Shown here piece after piece: positions 43,206 through 51,919 of a DNA stretch of 64,000 nucleotides. The notes beneath the pieces are model-generated. The model was not told where the DNA came from, made no database searches, and worked only from the letters and a program-made list of their open reading frames with translations. Positions within the stretch are counted from its first letter, which is position 1. Every line of letters begins with the position of its first letter. Source of the stretch: Arthrobacter hankyongi (GTDB taxonomy: Bacteria > Actinomycetota > Actinomycetes > Actinomycetales > Micrococcaceae); the NCBI RefSeq assembly GCF_022012395.1, contig NZ_JAKLTQ010000013.1, positions 1-64,000 on the forward strand, in the 5' to 3' direction. The position numbers were made by a program, and so were the translations under genes.

Positions 43206-43775
43206 GTGTCCGACCAGCAGCCCGTGACCGTCTCGATCGCCCGCACCGTCCTGCCCGGCTACGGACGGCAGGCCACCGCCTGGGCGCAGGCCGGCCAGGA
43301 GCTGGCCCGCGAATGGCCCGGCTACCTGGGCTCGGGCTGGGTGCGCACCGGTCCGGATTCAAACGAGTGGCACATGCTCTATCGATTCGCCGACGCCGAA
43401 TCGCTGCGCCGGTGGGAGGAGTCGGGGGAGCGGCGCTGGTGGATCGAAAGTGCGGCAGAACTCATGGAGATCACCCGGGTGGAGCGGCGCACCGGCATCG
43501 AGGGGTGGTTCTCCCAGCCGGGCGACCTGAACCTCGCGGTTCCCCAGACGGTGGTTCCGCCGCGGTGGAAGCAGGCCGTCAGCATCTTCCTGCCGTTCCT
43601 GCCGCTGAGCCTGCTGGCCAACTTCCGGCTCCGGCCGCTGATCGGCGGCTGGCCGCTGGTGTTCCAGGTCCTGCTGGTCACCTGCCTGCTGACGCCGCTG
43701 ATGACCTACATCTTCCTGCCGGTCACCACCCGGCTGCTCAAGTCGTGGCTGCAGGCGCCGCGGCGGACCACCTAA
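43206..43775 (+). CDS. ABM-domain protein with two C-terminal membrane helices
   Basis: 189 residues from a GTG. An N-terminal antibiotic-biosynthesis-monooxygenase domain (VTVSIARTVLPGYGRQATAW, EWHMLYRFADAESLRRWEES) is followed by TGIEGWFSQPGD and two helices (AVSIFLPFLPLSLLANF and LVFQVLLVTCLLTPLMTYIFL). ABM-membrane fusions of this kind are common in actinobacteria and of unknown role. The stop is followed by a strong stem-loop. Confidence 0.87.
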   Translation: MSDQQPVTVSIARTVLPGYGRQATAWAQAGQELAREWPGYLGSGWVRTGPDSNEWHMLYRFADAESLRRWEESGERRWWIESAAELMEITRVERRTGIEGWFSQPGDLNLAVPQTVVPPRWKQAVSIFLPFLPLSLLANFRLRPLIGGWPLVFQVLLVTCLLTPLMTYIFLPVTTRLLKSWLQAPRRTT

Positions 43776-43789
43776 GGTTCCGGAGGGCG

Positions 43790-43827
43790 CTGAGCGCACC
43801 GGGGCCCGAAGGCACCGGTGCGCTCAG
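43790..43827. terminator. bidirectional terminator stem-loop
   Basis: CTGAGCGCACCGG pairs with CCGGTGCGCTCAG (13 pairs, 12-nt loop) between convergent gene ends at 43775 and 43845. Confidence 0.75.
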
Positions 43828-43844
43828 CAATGTGTCCGGCCGCG

Positions 43845-44213
43845 TCAGCGGGCAGCCGCAAACGCGGTATCGCCGTCGTCCACCGAGATCGGCAGCGTGC
43901 GGATCGGGGAGAACGACGCCGGATACATGACCTTGTTCTCCATCGTCTTGATCATCGGCCGGATGATTTTCAGGCACCGCTGCCACTCGGGGTCCGCGGC
44001 CAGCTTCTCGCGGCGGATGCGGCGGTCCTCCAGATCGGCGTAGCCCCACAGGTGGGTCAGCTGGTTGAGTGTGCCGATCTCGGTGATGAAGTAGCCGATG
44101 AAGCCGCCGAGGATCGGCTTCTGGGCCGGCAGTCCGATGGTTTCATACGCCTCGAGGTATTCGTTCAGGTCGGCGCCGGTGTGCAGGACGTAGGTGCGCT
44201 CTTCGACAATCAT
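43845..44213 (-). CDS. NIPSNAP family protein
   Basis: 122 residues, dimeric ferredoxin-like fold. VEERTYVLHTGADLNEYLEAYE, LGGFIGYFITEIGTLNQLTHLWGYAD and REKLAADPEWQRCLKIIRP are the standard NIPSNAP blocks. Bacterial members are often found in catabolic clusters and may bind or transform small aromatic or terpenoid compounds. It follows the symporter gene on the same strand (37-nt gap), so it belongs to the flavoenzyme cluster. Confidence 0.9.
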   Translation of the reverse strand: MIVEERTYVLHTGADLNEYLEAYETIGLPAQKPILGGFIGYFITEIGTLNQLTHLWGYADLEDRRIRREKLAADPEWQRCLKIIRPMIKTMENKVMYPASFSPIRTLPISVDDGDTAFAAAR

Positions 44214-44250
44214 GCTAGGTGCCTTTCGTGGAGTCGGTGGGGGTGGCGGC

Positions 44251-45591
44251 TCAGCGGAAGTGCTGCGGCGTGCCTTCGAGGGTCTTGCCGTCGCGCATCA
44301 GGTACAGGTTCACCAGAGCGGCGGCGATGATCACGACCCAGGTGATGGTGACCGGCGCGGTTCCGCTGCCCAGCCCCATGAGCCAGGAGGCCAGGAGCGG
44401 GGCCGGGGCGGCGAAGATCAGGTTGGCCCCGGTCAGGGCCAGCGCCGAGCCGGTGTAGCGCAGCTTGGTCGGGAAGGCTTCGGCGTACAGGGCGGCCTGG
44501 CCGGCATTGCCGAACTGGGCACCGCACAGTGCGATGCTGACGATTGCCAGGGTCAGCGGGAAGTTGTGCAGGTCGACCACCGGGAAGAAGACCAGCCCGG
44601 CGGCCAGGCAGAACCCGCCGCCGATCAGGAGCACCTTGCGCCGGCCGATGACGTCGGCGACGCGGCCGCCCCACGCGATGGCTCCCACGGACAGCAGGTT
44701 TGCCACCATGACGATGGCGAAGGTCTGGCTCTGGTCGAAGCCGGCGTTCTTGGTCAGGTAGCTGATGCCGAAGACCGAGACCACGTAGAAGGTGACCACG
44801 ATGGGCGCGAACGCCAGGATCAGCCGGGCGATCGTCAGGCCGTGTGACTTCAGCACGCTCAGCGGGCTGACCTGCGGTTCCTCGGAGTCCTCGACCTGCT
44901 GCTGGAACAGCGGGGTCTCTTCGACCTTGAAGCGGATGTAGATGCCCACCACGACCAGCAGGATGCTCAGCAGGAACGGCAGCCGCCAGCCCCACTGCAG
45001 GAAGGCGTCCTCGTCCAGGGACATCGAGAGCAGCACCAGGGAGAGGTTGGCCAGCACCTGGCTCAGCGGCGAGCCCATGGCCATGAGCGCGCCGTAGAAG
45101 GCCCGGCGGTCCTGCGGGGCGTGCTCCATGGTCATCAGCTGCGCGCCGGTGGCCTCCCCGCCGAGGGCGAAGCCCTGGATGAAGCGCATCAGGACGAGGA
45201 TGAGCGGAGCGGCCAGGCCGATCGCGGCGTAGGAGGGCAGCAGGCCGATCACCAGCGAGGCCAGCCCCATGGTGATGAAGGTGACCAGCAGGATCCGGCG
45301 CCGGCCGAACCGGTCGCCGAGGTGGCCGAAGATCATGCCGCCGAGCGGCCGGGCGAAGAAGCCGACGCCGAAGGTCGCGAAGGAGGCCAGGATCCCGACC
45401 GCCGGGTCCAGCTGGTGGAAGAAAAGCTGGGGGAACACGGTGGCCGACAGTGCGCCGTAGATGGCGAAGTCGAACCATTCCAGGGCCGAGCCCAGGGTTC
45501 CGCTGGCCAGGGCGCGGCGGGCTTCCGGAGTTGCGGTCGCGCGGGCCTTGAGCTGGCTGTCGGCCGGTGGCGCACTGAGGTGTTGTTGCAC
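44251..45591 (-). CDS. MHS-family metabolite:H+ symporter (MFS)
   Basis: 446 residues, 12 helices. GSALEWFDFAIYGALSATVFPQLFF, the loop GHLGDRFGRRRIL, RFIQGFALGGEATGAQLMTMEHAP and GGRVADVIGRRKVL are signatures of the metabolite:H+ symporter branch that includes carboxylate, shikimate and betaine carriers. Divergent from three flavoenzymes and thus the likely importer of their substrate, probably an organic acid. AGGAGTCC precedes the start. Operator-like repeats lie in the divergent region. Confidence 0.92.
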   Translation of the reverse strand: MQQHLSAPPADSQLKARATATPEARRALASGTLGSALEWFDFAIYGALSATVFPQLFFHQLDPAVGILASFATFGVGFFARPLGGMIFGHLGDRFGRRRILLVTFITMGLASLVIGLLPSYAAIGLAAPLILVLMRFIQGFALGGEATGAQLMTMEHAPQDRRAFYGALMAMGSPLSQVLANLSLVLLSMSLDEDAFLQWGWRLPFLLSILLVVVGIYIRFKVEETPLFQQQVEDSEEPQVSPLSVLKSHGLTIARLILAFAPIVVTFYVVSVFGISYLTKNAGFDQSQTFAIVMVANLLSVGAIAWGGRVADVIGRRKVLLIGGGFCLAAGLVFFPVVDLHNFPLTLAIVSIALCGAQFGNAGQAALYAEAFPTKLRYTGSALALTGANLIFAAPAPLLASWLMGLGSGTAPVTITWVVIIAAALVNLYLMRDGKTLEGTPQHFR

Positions 45592-45654
45592 TGAGGACTC
45601 CTTTGGGCTGGTGGGTGATCCGTGTCACTTTCCAAAAGAATCTCATCATGCGGG

Positions 45655-45698
45655 ATATTTTGTAAAGATCTATTGAAAGAAATCCCAAAATATGGGAT
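45655..45698. promoter_or_regulatory. inverted repeats in the symporter/flavoenzyme divergent promoter
   Basis: ATATTTTG (45655-45662) is mirrored by CAAAATAT (45686-45693), and ATCCC..GGGAT (45682-45698) forms a second nested inverted repeat. The segment is strongly AT-rich against a GC-rich background. Candidate IclR-family operator; an iclR-type gene ends the plus-strand cluster. Confidence 0.55.
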
Positions 45699-45756
45699 TA
45701 CTTGTTCAAGTGCTTCACATCACACACTTCACCAGCCGTACGACGGAAGGACCGCA

Positions 45757-47163
45757 ATGACGCTGACGACCATGGAACCGCCCCGGCAGGAGGCCGGCAG
45801 CCGCTGCGACGTGCTGGTCCTGGGCTCTGGCATCGCCGGTTCCAGTGCAGCCTGGGCCGCTGCCCGCTCCGGGGCGCGCGTGGTCATGCTGGAAAAGCTG
45901 GACACCCCCGGCGGGTCGGCGGCCCTGTCCGCGGGTATGTTCTGGACCGCGCCCAACTTCGAAGCCCTCCGGGACCGGATCCCCCTGGGCGACGCGGACC
46001 TGGGACGGCAGCTCGTCGCGGACTATCCGGCGGCGCTCGCCGACATCCGGGCCACCGGCATCCGGGTGGCGGCCGAACCGCAGCACGGCATCATGACCTA
46101 CGGGATCGGCTACTCGCTGGATATCCAGGCCCTGCTGGCGCATTGCCGCGAACAGGTGCTGGCCGCGGGCGGCGAGGTGGTCGCCGGCGCGCGGGTGCTG
46201 CGCCTGAGCCACGACGACGGCGGTGTTTCCGGCGCCGTCGTGCGGTACGACGACGGCACAGTAACCGAATACCGGGCAGCCGCCGTCGTGCTGGCCACCG
46301 GCGGCTTCCAGGGCGCCCCGGACGAACTGACCCGGCACATCGGGCCGAACGCGGACCGGCTGGTGCTGCGCTCCAACCCCGGCAGCACCGGCGACGGGCT
46401 GCGCCTGGCCCGGGCCTGCGGCGCCGGGGGAACCAAGGCGATGTCCACCTTCTACGGGCACCTGCTGCCGCATCCGCTGCGCCGCTTCGAAGCGGAGGAC
46501 TTCCTGCCCTATTCGCAGTACTACTCGGACTACTCGATCCTGGTGAACCGTCAGGGCCGCCGGTTCATCGACGAAACGCAGGGCGACGAGATCCTGAACC
46601 AGGCGCTGACCTTCCAGCCGCAGGCCCGAGGCGTGCTGATCTTCGACGACCATGTCCGCCGCACCTACGGCACCGCCGAACCGTTCCCCGGGCTGGGCCT
46701 GATCGACCGTTTCGCCGTGGCGGTCGAGGCCGGCGGTCGGCACGCGAGCGCGGACAGCCTCGACGAGCTCGTCGCGCAGGTCGCGGACTGGGGCATCGAC
46801 CGGCAGACGCTGGAGGACACGGTCTCCGGCTACGGTGCGGCGGCCCAGGCCGGCGGTGGGTTGGCCCACGGCGTGCCGGTGGCGGCCTCCGCCCGGGCGC
46901 CGCAGACCGGACCGTTCTACGCGCTGGAAGTCCAGCCCTCGATCACCTTCACGTTCGGCGGCATCCGGATCAGCGCCGCCGGACAGGTCCTGGATCCGGA
47001 CGGGGTCCCGGTGCCCGGCCTGTTCGCGGGCGGCGCCGACATCGGGGGCCTGTCCAACTACGGCTATGCCGGCGGCCTGGCCCCGGCCTTCATCACCGGC
47101 CGCTGGGCCGGTACCTCCGCGGCGGCCCGCGCGGCCGCCCTGTCCATATCCAAGGAGAACTGA
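45757..47163 (+). CDS. FAD-dependent oxidoreductase (FAD_binding_2), first of three
   Basis: 468 residues. Dinucleotide motif VLGSGIAGSSAAWAAARSG, MLEKLDTPGGSAALSAGMFW, and the C-terminal FAD site GLFAGGADIGGLSNYGYAGGLAPAFITGRWAG. It belongs to the fumarate reductase/3-ketosteroid dehydrogenase flavoprotein superfamily. TFTFGGIRISAAGQVLDPDGVPVPG matches the segment around the active site. The substrate is unknown and the three paralogues here are clearly different from each other. Start ATG after GGAAGG. Confidence 0.9.
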   Translation: MTLTTMEPPRQEAGSRCDVLVLGSGIAGSSAAWAAARSGARVVMLEKLDTPGGSAALSAGMFWTAPNFEALRDRIPLGDADLGRQLVADYPAALADIRATGIRVAAEPQHGIMTYGIGYSLDIQALLAHCREQVLAAGGEVVAGARVLRLSHDDGGVSGAVVRYDDGTVTEYRAAAVVLATGGFQGAPDELTRHIGPNADRLVLRSNPGSTGDGLRLARACGAGGTKAMSTFYGHLLPHPLRRFEAEDFLPYSQYYSDYSILVNRQGRRFIDETQGDEILNQALTFQPQARGVLIFDDHVRRTYGTAEPFPGLGLIDRFAVAVEAGGRHASADSLDELVAQVADWGIDRQTLEDTVSGYGAAAQAGGGLAHGVPVAASARAPQTGPFYALEVQPSITFTFGGIRISAAGQVLDPDGVPVPGLFAGGADIGGLSNYGYAGGLAPAFITGRWAGTSAAARAAALSISKEN

Positions 47164-47165
47164 CC

Positions 47166-48554
47166 ATGACCGAAGCAACCGCCGAAACGTTCGATGCCGT
47201 GGTCGTCGGGGCCGGGATTTCCGGCCTGTCCGCCGCGTTGAGCGCCGTGGAGGCCGGCCTGCGGGTCGCCTTGGTGGAGAAGACCGCAGCGATCGGCGGC
47301 AGCAGCGCCATGAGCGGCGGCTGGTTCGCGTTCTCCGGCACCGCGGAGCAGGCCGCCGCCGGTGTGCGGGATTCGGCGGAGCACTTCCTGGCCGACCTGC
47401 TCGAGGTCGGTGGCCACGCCAACGACCGCGCGCTGCTGCAGGCCTATCTGGACAACCAAGCCGAACTGTACGCCTGGCTCAAGGGCAGGGGCGTGGTCTT
47501 CCAGGAGTTGGAGATCAGCTCCGGGCAATCGGCCGCGCGCAGCCACCTGACGCCGATCAAGGAGGTGCTCAGGTCCTTCGCCGACGCGTTCGTCGCGGCC
47601 GGCGGGACGCTGCTGCTGGACAGCCGCGTGACGGACCTGGTGCGCGACGGCGGCCGGGTGTCCGCCGTCGTTGTCGACACCCCGGACGGCAGCCGGACGC
47701 TGGAAGCCGCCGGCGGCGTCGTGCTTGCCTCCGGCGGGTTCAGCCGCGGCACGGACCTGCTGAGGATCTTCGCCCCGGAGCAGCTGGCGGGCATCCCGTA
47801 CGGCGGGCTGGGCAACACCGGCGACGGGCTGAAGCTGGCCTGGAAGCTGGGGGCCGGCATGGCGGACATGTCCTACATCTCCGGCACCTACGGATCGCAC
47901 CCTGAGACCGGGATCGAGTTCCACGAGCTGCTCTGCGCCTACTACCTGGGCGCGATCATCGTCAACAAGGACGGCAAGCGGTTCGTGGACGAATCCGTGT
48001 CCTACAAGACCTTGGGCTCGGCCTGCCTGGACCAGCCCGAGGGCCTGGGCTTCGAGATCTTCGATGCCAAGGTGCGGGCCAAGTCCCAGCGCGGCGTGCC
48101 GCTGAAGGACATGGACACGCTCGAGGACCTCGGCCACGTGTTCAAGGCGGACAGTCTCGAGGAACTGGCCCGGATCGCCGGGATCGACGCCGGGGCCCTG
48201 GTGGACACGGTCGGGCGCTACAATGCCGTCGTCGCCGGCAGAGAAGAGGACGAGTTCGGCCGGACCGGCCTGTGCACCGGCGTCGGTGAACTGCTACCGA
48301 TCGACCAGGCCCCGTTCTATGCCTATCCGGCCAAGACCCTGATGAACAGCACCTACTGCGGCATCACCATCAACCCGCAGGCGCAGGTGCTGGACGTGGC
48401 CGGCGAGGTGATCGAGGGCCTGTACGCCGCCGGCGAGGTCACCGGCGGCTTCCACGGCGCCGCCTACATGACCGGCACCTCGCTGGGCAAGGGAGCGCTC
48501 TTCGGCCGGCTGGCCGCCCGAAGCATCGCCGCCCGCGTCGGCGTGCCCGCCTGA
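47166..48554 (+). CDS. FAD-dependent oxidoreductase (FAD_binding_2), second of three
   Basis: 462 residues. VVGAGISGLSAALSAVEAGLRVALVEKTAAIGGSSAMSGGWF is the FAD-binding start (in part GAGISGLSAALSAVEAG). GLGNTGDGLKLAWKLGA, RFVDESVSYK and the C-terminal GLYAAGEVTGGFHGAAYMTGTSLGKGALFGR follow the succinate dehydrogenase/fumarate reductase flavoprotein pattern. It starts 2 nt after the previous stop, so both are co-translated. Likely acts on the alpha,beta bond of a cyclic or carboxylate intermediate (inference). Confidence 0.9.
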   Translation: MTEATAETFDAVVVGAGISGLSAALSAVEAGLRVALVEKTAAIGGSSAMSGGWFAFSGTAEQAAAGVRDSAEHFLADLLEVGGHANDRALLQAYLDNQAELYAWLKGRGVVFQELEISSGQSAARSHLTPIKEVLRSFADAFVAAGGTLLLDSRVTDLVRDGGRVSAVVVDTPDGSRTLEAAGGVVLASGGFSRGTDLLRIFAPEQLAGIPYGGLGNTGDGLKLAWKLGAGMADMSYISGTYGSHPETGIEFHELLCAYYLGAIIVNKDGKRFVDESVSYKTLGSACLDQPEGLGFEIFDAKVRAKSQRGVPLKDMDTLEDLGHVFKADSLEELARIAGIDAGALVDTVGRYNAVVAGREEDEFGRTGLCTGVGELLPIDQAPFYAYPAKTLMNSTYCGITINPQAQVLDVAGEVIEGLYAAGEVTGGFHGAAYMTGTSLGKGALFGRLAARSIAARVGVPA

Positions 48555-48579
48555 GACCGCAACCAACAAGAGGAGAGAG

Positions 48580-50130
48580 ATGATCTACACGGCAGACGTC
48601 CTGGTGATCGGCGGCGGCGGATCCGGCATGAGCGCGGCCATCTCGGCGGCCACCAGCGGGGCTTCGGTGATCCTGCTGGAGAAGTGCGCCAAGGTCGGCG
48701 GCAGCACCGCGCTGTCGGTCGGCTCGTTCACCGCGTCCAATACTTCCTACCAGTACCGGGCCGGGGTGAATGACAGCATCGAGCTGTTCATCGAGGACAT
48801 GAAGGTGGCCAACGGGGAGCGCGAGGAGCTGGAGAACCAGGAGCTGCGCCGGGTGCTGGCCGAGAACGCCGGTCCCACCATCGAATGGCTCTCCAGCATC
48901 GGCGTGCAGTTCCTGGGACCGACCCCGGAACCGCCGTATGAAAAGCCCCGGATGCACAACATCATCCCGAATTCCCGTGCCTATGCGGACGCGCTGCTGC
49001 GCGAATGCCGCAAGCGCGGGGTGCAGGTGCTCACCGACATGCGCGTGGAACAGCTGCTGCGCAACGCCGCCGGCGAAATCATCGGGGCCAGCGTCAACGG
49101 GATGAACTACTTCGGCCGCAAGGGCGTTATCCTGGCCACCGGCGACTACTCGGCCTCGGCCGAGATGAAGGCCAAGTACGTGTCCGAGGCGGCGGCGAAG
49201 ATCCCGCCGGTCAACCCGAACAACACCGGGGACGGCTTCAAGCTCGGCACCGAGGCCGGCGGCGTCATGGTGCAGATGGACCGGCTCTACGAGGGCCTGC
49301 GCTTCTTCCCGTCGAAGAAGCCTGACCCGATCAAGATCCTTCCCTCCCACCCGGCACTGTCGCGGATCATGCGCCTGGTCGCCGAGCGGCTGCCCAAGAA
49401 CCTGCTCGCCTTCGTGGCCCGCGGCGCGCTGACCAGCTGGGTGGCGCCGAACAACACGATGTACCGGGCCGGGGCGATCCTGGTCGGCAGCGACGGCCGG
49501 CGGCTGGCCAACGAGGACTCGGACAAGGAACTGGCCCGCGGGGTAGCGGCGCGTGGGTCCAATGAGGCCTACATGGTCTTCGACGAGAAGGTGGCCCACC
49601 AGTTCTCGCGCTGGCCGAACCCGGTCTCCACCTTCCCCGGCGTGGCCTACGCGTACGTGCAGGACTACAAGAAGTACCGTCCGGATGTGTACTTTGCCGC
49701 GGACAGCATCGAGGAGCTCGCGGCCAGGATCGGCGTCGACCCGCAGGCGCTGGCGGACACCGTAGCGGACTGGAATGCCACGGTCGACGCCGGCGAGGAC
49801 CGGGACTTCGGCCGCCGGCACCTGGGCGAGGGGGTGCGGCGGGGACCGTTCTATGCGCTCGGCCCGCTCGGTGCCTTCGTCACCCTGGCCGACGGCGGAC
49901 TGGCCGTGGACACCCAGCTGCGGGTCGTGGACGAGGCCGAGGCTGTGATCCCCGGGCTGTGGGCCGCCGGGTCCACCGGCCAGGGCGGCCTGCAGCTGCT
50001 CAACCACGGCCTGCACATCGGCTGGGCCATGATCTCCGGACGGATCGCCGGCCGGAACGCGGCCCAGGCGCCGGACCGGACGGACCTGGTGCCCGCGGCC
50101 GCACCGGTCGGTGCACGGACGGCTTCCTAA
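48580..50130 (+). CDS. FAD-dependent oxidoreductase (FAD_binding_2), third of three
   Basis: 516 residues. VLVIGGGGSGMSAAISAATSG, LLEKCAKVGGSTALSVGSF, VNPNNTGDGFKLGTEAGG, and the C-terminal GLWAAGSTGQGGLQLLNHGLHIGWAMISGRIAG. The substrate-cap segment holds a hydrophobic MRLVAERLPKNLLAFVARGALTS stretch not present in the other two. AGGAGAGAG lies 6 nt before the ATG. Same superfamily as 3-ketosteroid-delta-1-dehydrogenase and urocanate reductase; substrate unknown. Confidence 0.9.
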   Translation: MIYTADVLVIGGGGSGMSAAISAATSGASVILLEKCAKVGGSTALSVGSFTASNTSYQYRAGVNDSIELFIEDMKVANGEREELENQELRRVLAENAGPTIEWLSSIGVQFLGPTPEPPYEKPRMHNIIPNSRAYADALLRECRKRGVQVLTDMRVEQLLRNAAGEIIGASVNGMNYFGRKGVILATGDYSASAEMKAKYVSEAAAKIPPVNPNNTGDGFKLGTEAGGVMVQMDRLYEGLRFFPSKKPDPIKILPSHPALSRIMRLVAERLPKNLLAFVARGALTSWVAPNNTMYRAGAILVGSDGRRLANEDSDKELARGVAARGSNEAYMVFDEKVAHQFSRWPNPVSTFPGVAYAYVQDYKKYRPDVYFAADSIEELAARIGVDPQALADTVADWNATVDAGEDRDFGRRHLGEGVRRGPFYALGPLGAFVTLADGGLAVDTQLRVVDEAEAVIPGLWAAGSTGQGGLQLLNHGLHIGWAMISGRIAGRNAAQAPDRTDLVPAAAPVGARTAS

Positions 50131-50152
50131 GAACCTACCGAGTGGAGAAGAG

Positions 50153-50935
50153 ATGAGCATGAAGAACCAGACAGCCATCGTGACCGGCGGGGCCGGCGGC
50201 ATCGGCCGGGTAATCAGCCGCAGGCTGGCCGAGGCCGGCTACCAGGTGGTCGTGGCGGACGCCAATGAAACGGCCGCCAAGCAGACGGCGGCCGACCTGC
50301 CGGGCGCCGTCGCGCACTCCTGGTTTGCCGGGGATCTGACCGACAGCGGGACCAACCGGGAGTTGGCGGCGCAGGCGGCCGGGCTGGCCCCGATCGGGGT
50401 GATCGTCAACGCCGTCGGCATCTCGCCCAAGGACAACGGGCGCAAGCGCCCGTTCTGGGAGATCGGCGACGAGGAGTGGGACCTGGTCATGGCGGTGAAC
50501 GTGCGCGCCCCGTTCCTGCTGGTGCGCGAGGCCTTCCGGCAGATGCCGTCCGACGGCAGCGCCAGCATCGTGAACCTGCTGTCCATCACTTCGAAGCTGG
50601 GCACCGGCGGCGCGCCCGACGCCGCGTTCCCGCCGTATCTGCCCTCCAGCGTTGCCTATGCGGCCTCCAAGGCGGCGCTGCAGAACCTGACCGCGAGCCT
50701 GTCCCGGGAGCTGGCCGGGTTTAACATCCGGGTCAACGGGGTGGCGCCGGGCTTCGTGGCCACCACGATGACCGGCGGCATGCCGGACGAGGCGAAGATG
50801 CTCGCCCAGGTTCCGGCCGGACGCTTCGGCCGCCCGGAGGAGATTGCCGACGCGATCGAGTTCCTGGCCAGCGACAAGGCGTCCTACATCAACGGAGCCA
50901 GCCTGGACATCAACGGTGGCTGGCTGACTTGCTGA
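50153..50935 (+). CDS. short-chain dehydrogenase/reductase of the flavoenzyme cluster
   Basis: 260 residues, classical SDR: TGGAGGIGRVISRRL, VADANETAA (Asp favouring NAD), NAVGIS, catalytic Ser in LLSITSK, YAASKAALQNL, and GAPGFVATTMTGGM-like GVAPGFVATTM. The start ATG at 50153 follows GGAGAAG. It comes 22 nt after the third flavoenzyme, so it probably oxidises or reduces a hydroxyl or ketone of the same pathway intermediate. Confidence 0.92.
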   Translation: MSMKNQTAIVTGGAGGIGRVISRRLAEAGYQVVVADANETAAKQTAADLPGAVAHSWFAGDLTDSGTNRELAAQAAGLAPIGVIVNAVGISPKDNGRKRPFWEIGDEEWDLVMAVNVRAPFLLVREAFRQMPSDGSASIVNLLSITSKLGTGGAPDAAFPPYLPSSVAYAASKAALQNLTASLSRELAGFNIRVNGVAPGFVATTMTGGMPDEAKMLAQVPAGRFGRPEEIADAIEFLASDKASYINGASLDINGGWLTC

Positions 50936-50988
50936 CGGAACGGGCCGGTTCCCGGGCGGTTCGTCCGGGAACCGCGGCGTCGCCGTCC

Positions 50989-51024
50989 TCGCGTCTCCTA
51001 CACTGGCAAGTGCAGGAGACGCGA
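50989..51024. promoter_or_regulatory. 36-nt inverted repeat before the iclR-type gene
   Basis: TCGCGTCTCCT and AGGAGACGCGA are perfect 11-nt complements, and the loop itself holds CACT..AGTG. It lies between the SDR stop and the regulator ATG, 12 nt before the start. It could be an IclR operator, or an attenuating hairpin next to the GAGGAGGG ribosome binding site. Confidence 0.6.
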
Positions 51025-51036
51025 GGAGGGAGGGCC

Positions 51037-51774
51037 ATGGACAGCCTGGGACGGATGCTGAGCATCTTCGACCTGCTCACCGAAGACACGGCGGAGATCA
51101 CTCCGGAGCAGGTTGCGGCGCACCTGGACTGTTCCCGGACCACTAGCTACCGCTACCTGAAGGCCCTGACCGAGGCGGGCTTCCTTGCCGGGCATTCCGG
51201 CGGCCGCTACGGCCTCGGCGTGCGCATTGTCCAGATGGACCGGCAGATGCGGCTGACCGATCCGCTGCTGCAGCGGGCCGAGGACCTGCTCATGCCGCTG
51301 AGCCGACAGATCGGCGAGAACCTGCTGCTCAACGGCCATTACGGCAAGTCCCTGGTCTGCATTGCCCAGGCCTGGATCAACCAGCAGCAGCTGACCAACT
51401 ACGGCCGCGGCCAGTCCGTGCCGCTGTTCCGGGGCGCCGCGGGCAAGGTCATCCTGGCGCACCTGCCGGCACACCAGCTCAAGGCCATCTACAAGAAGTA
51501 CCCGCAGGAGATCGCCGCGGCCGGGCTGGGCGAGTTCTGGCCGCAGTTCCGCGACCGGCTGCGTGCCATCCGCCAGCGGGGGTACGACGTCACCCATGCC
51601 GAGGTCGATCCCGGTATCGCCGGCGTCGCCGCCCCGATTTTCGACGGCGACAACGGCATCCTGGGATCGCTGGCGATTGCGATCCCGGTGGAGCGGCTGC
51701 CGGAGGACCTGACCGTCCTGGTGGCGCCGCTGAAGGAAACGGTGCAGAAAATCACCGACCGCGGCCGCGCCTAA
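51037..51774 (+). CDS. IclR-family transcriptional regulator
   Basis: 245 residues. An N-terminal winged helix (RMLSIFDLLTEDTAEITPEQVAAHL, CSRTTSYRYLKALTEAGFL) and an IclR effector domain (LNGHYGKSLVCIAQA, FRGAAGKVILAHLP, GYDVTHAEVDPGIAGVAAPIFDGDNGILGSLAIAIP). It ends the three-flavoenzyme plus SDR operon and is the obvious candidate to control it and the divergent symporter. GAGGAGGGAGG precedes the ATG. The effector is probably a pathway intermediate (inference from family). Confidence 0.93.
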   Translation: MDSLGRMLSIFDLLTEDTAEITPEQVAAHLDCSRTTSYRYLKALTEAGFLAGHSGGRYGLGVRIVQMDRQMRLTDPLLQRAEDLLMPLSRQIGENLLLNGHYGKSLVCIAQAWINQQQLTNYGRGQSVPLFRGAAGKVILAHLPAHQLKAIYKKYPQEIAAAGLGEFWPQFRDRLRAIRQRGYDVTHAEVDPGIAGVAAPIFDGDNGILGSLAIAIPVERLPEDLTVLVAPLKETVQKITDRGRA

Positions 51775-51919
51775 GCGTCCCGGCCGGGGCCGGCGGTCGA
51801 TCACCGGGTGCGGTGGGCTGTTCCATTGTGGCCGGCTTTCGGGCACGACGACGGCGTGTCCCGGACCTTCCGCACTCCCACGGCGGCCAAACCCGGACAC
51901 GACGGACCGGGCGCAGGCC

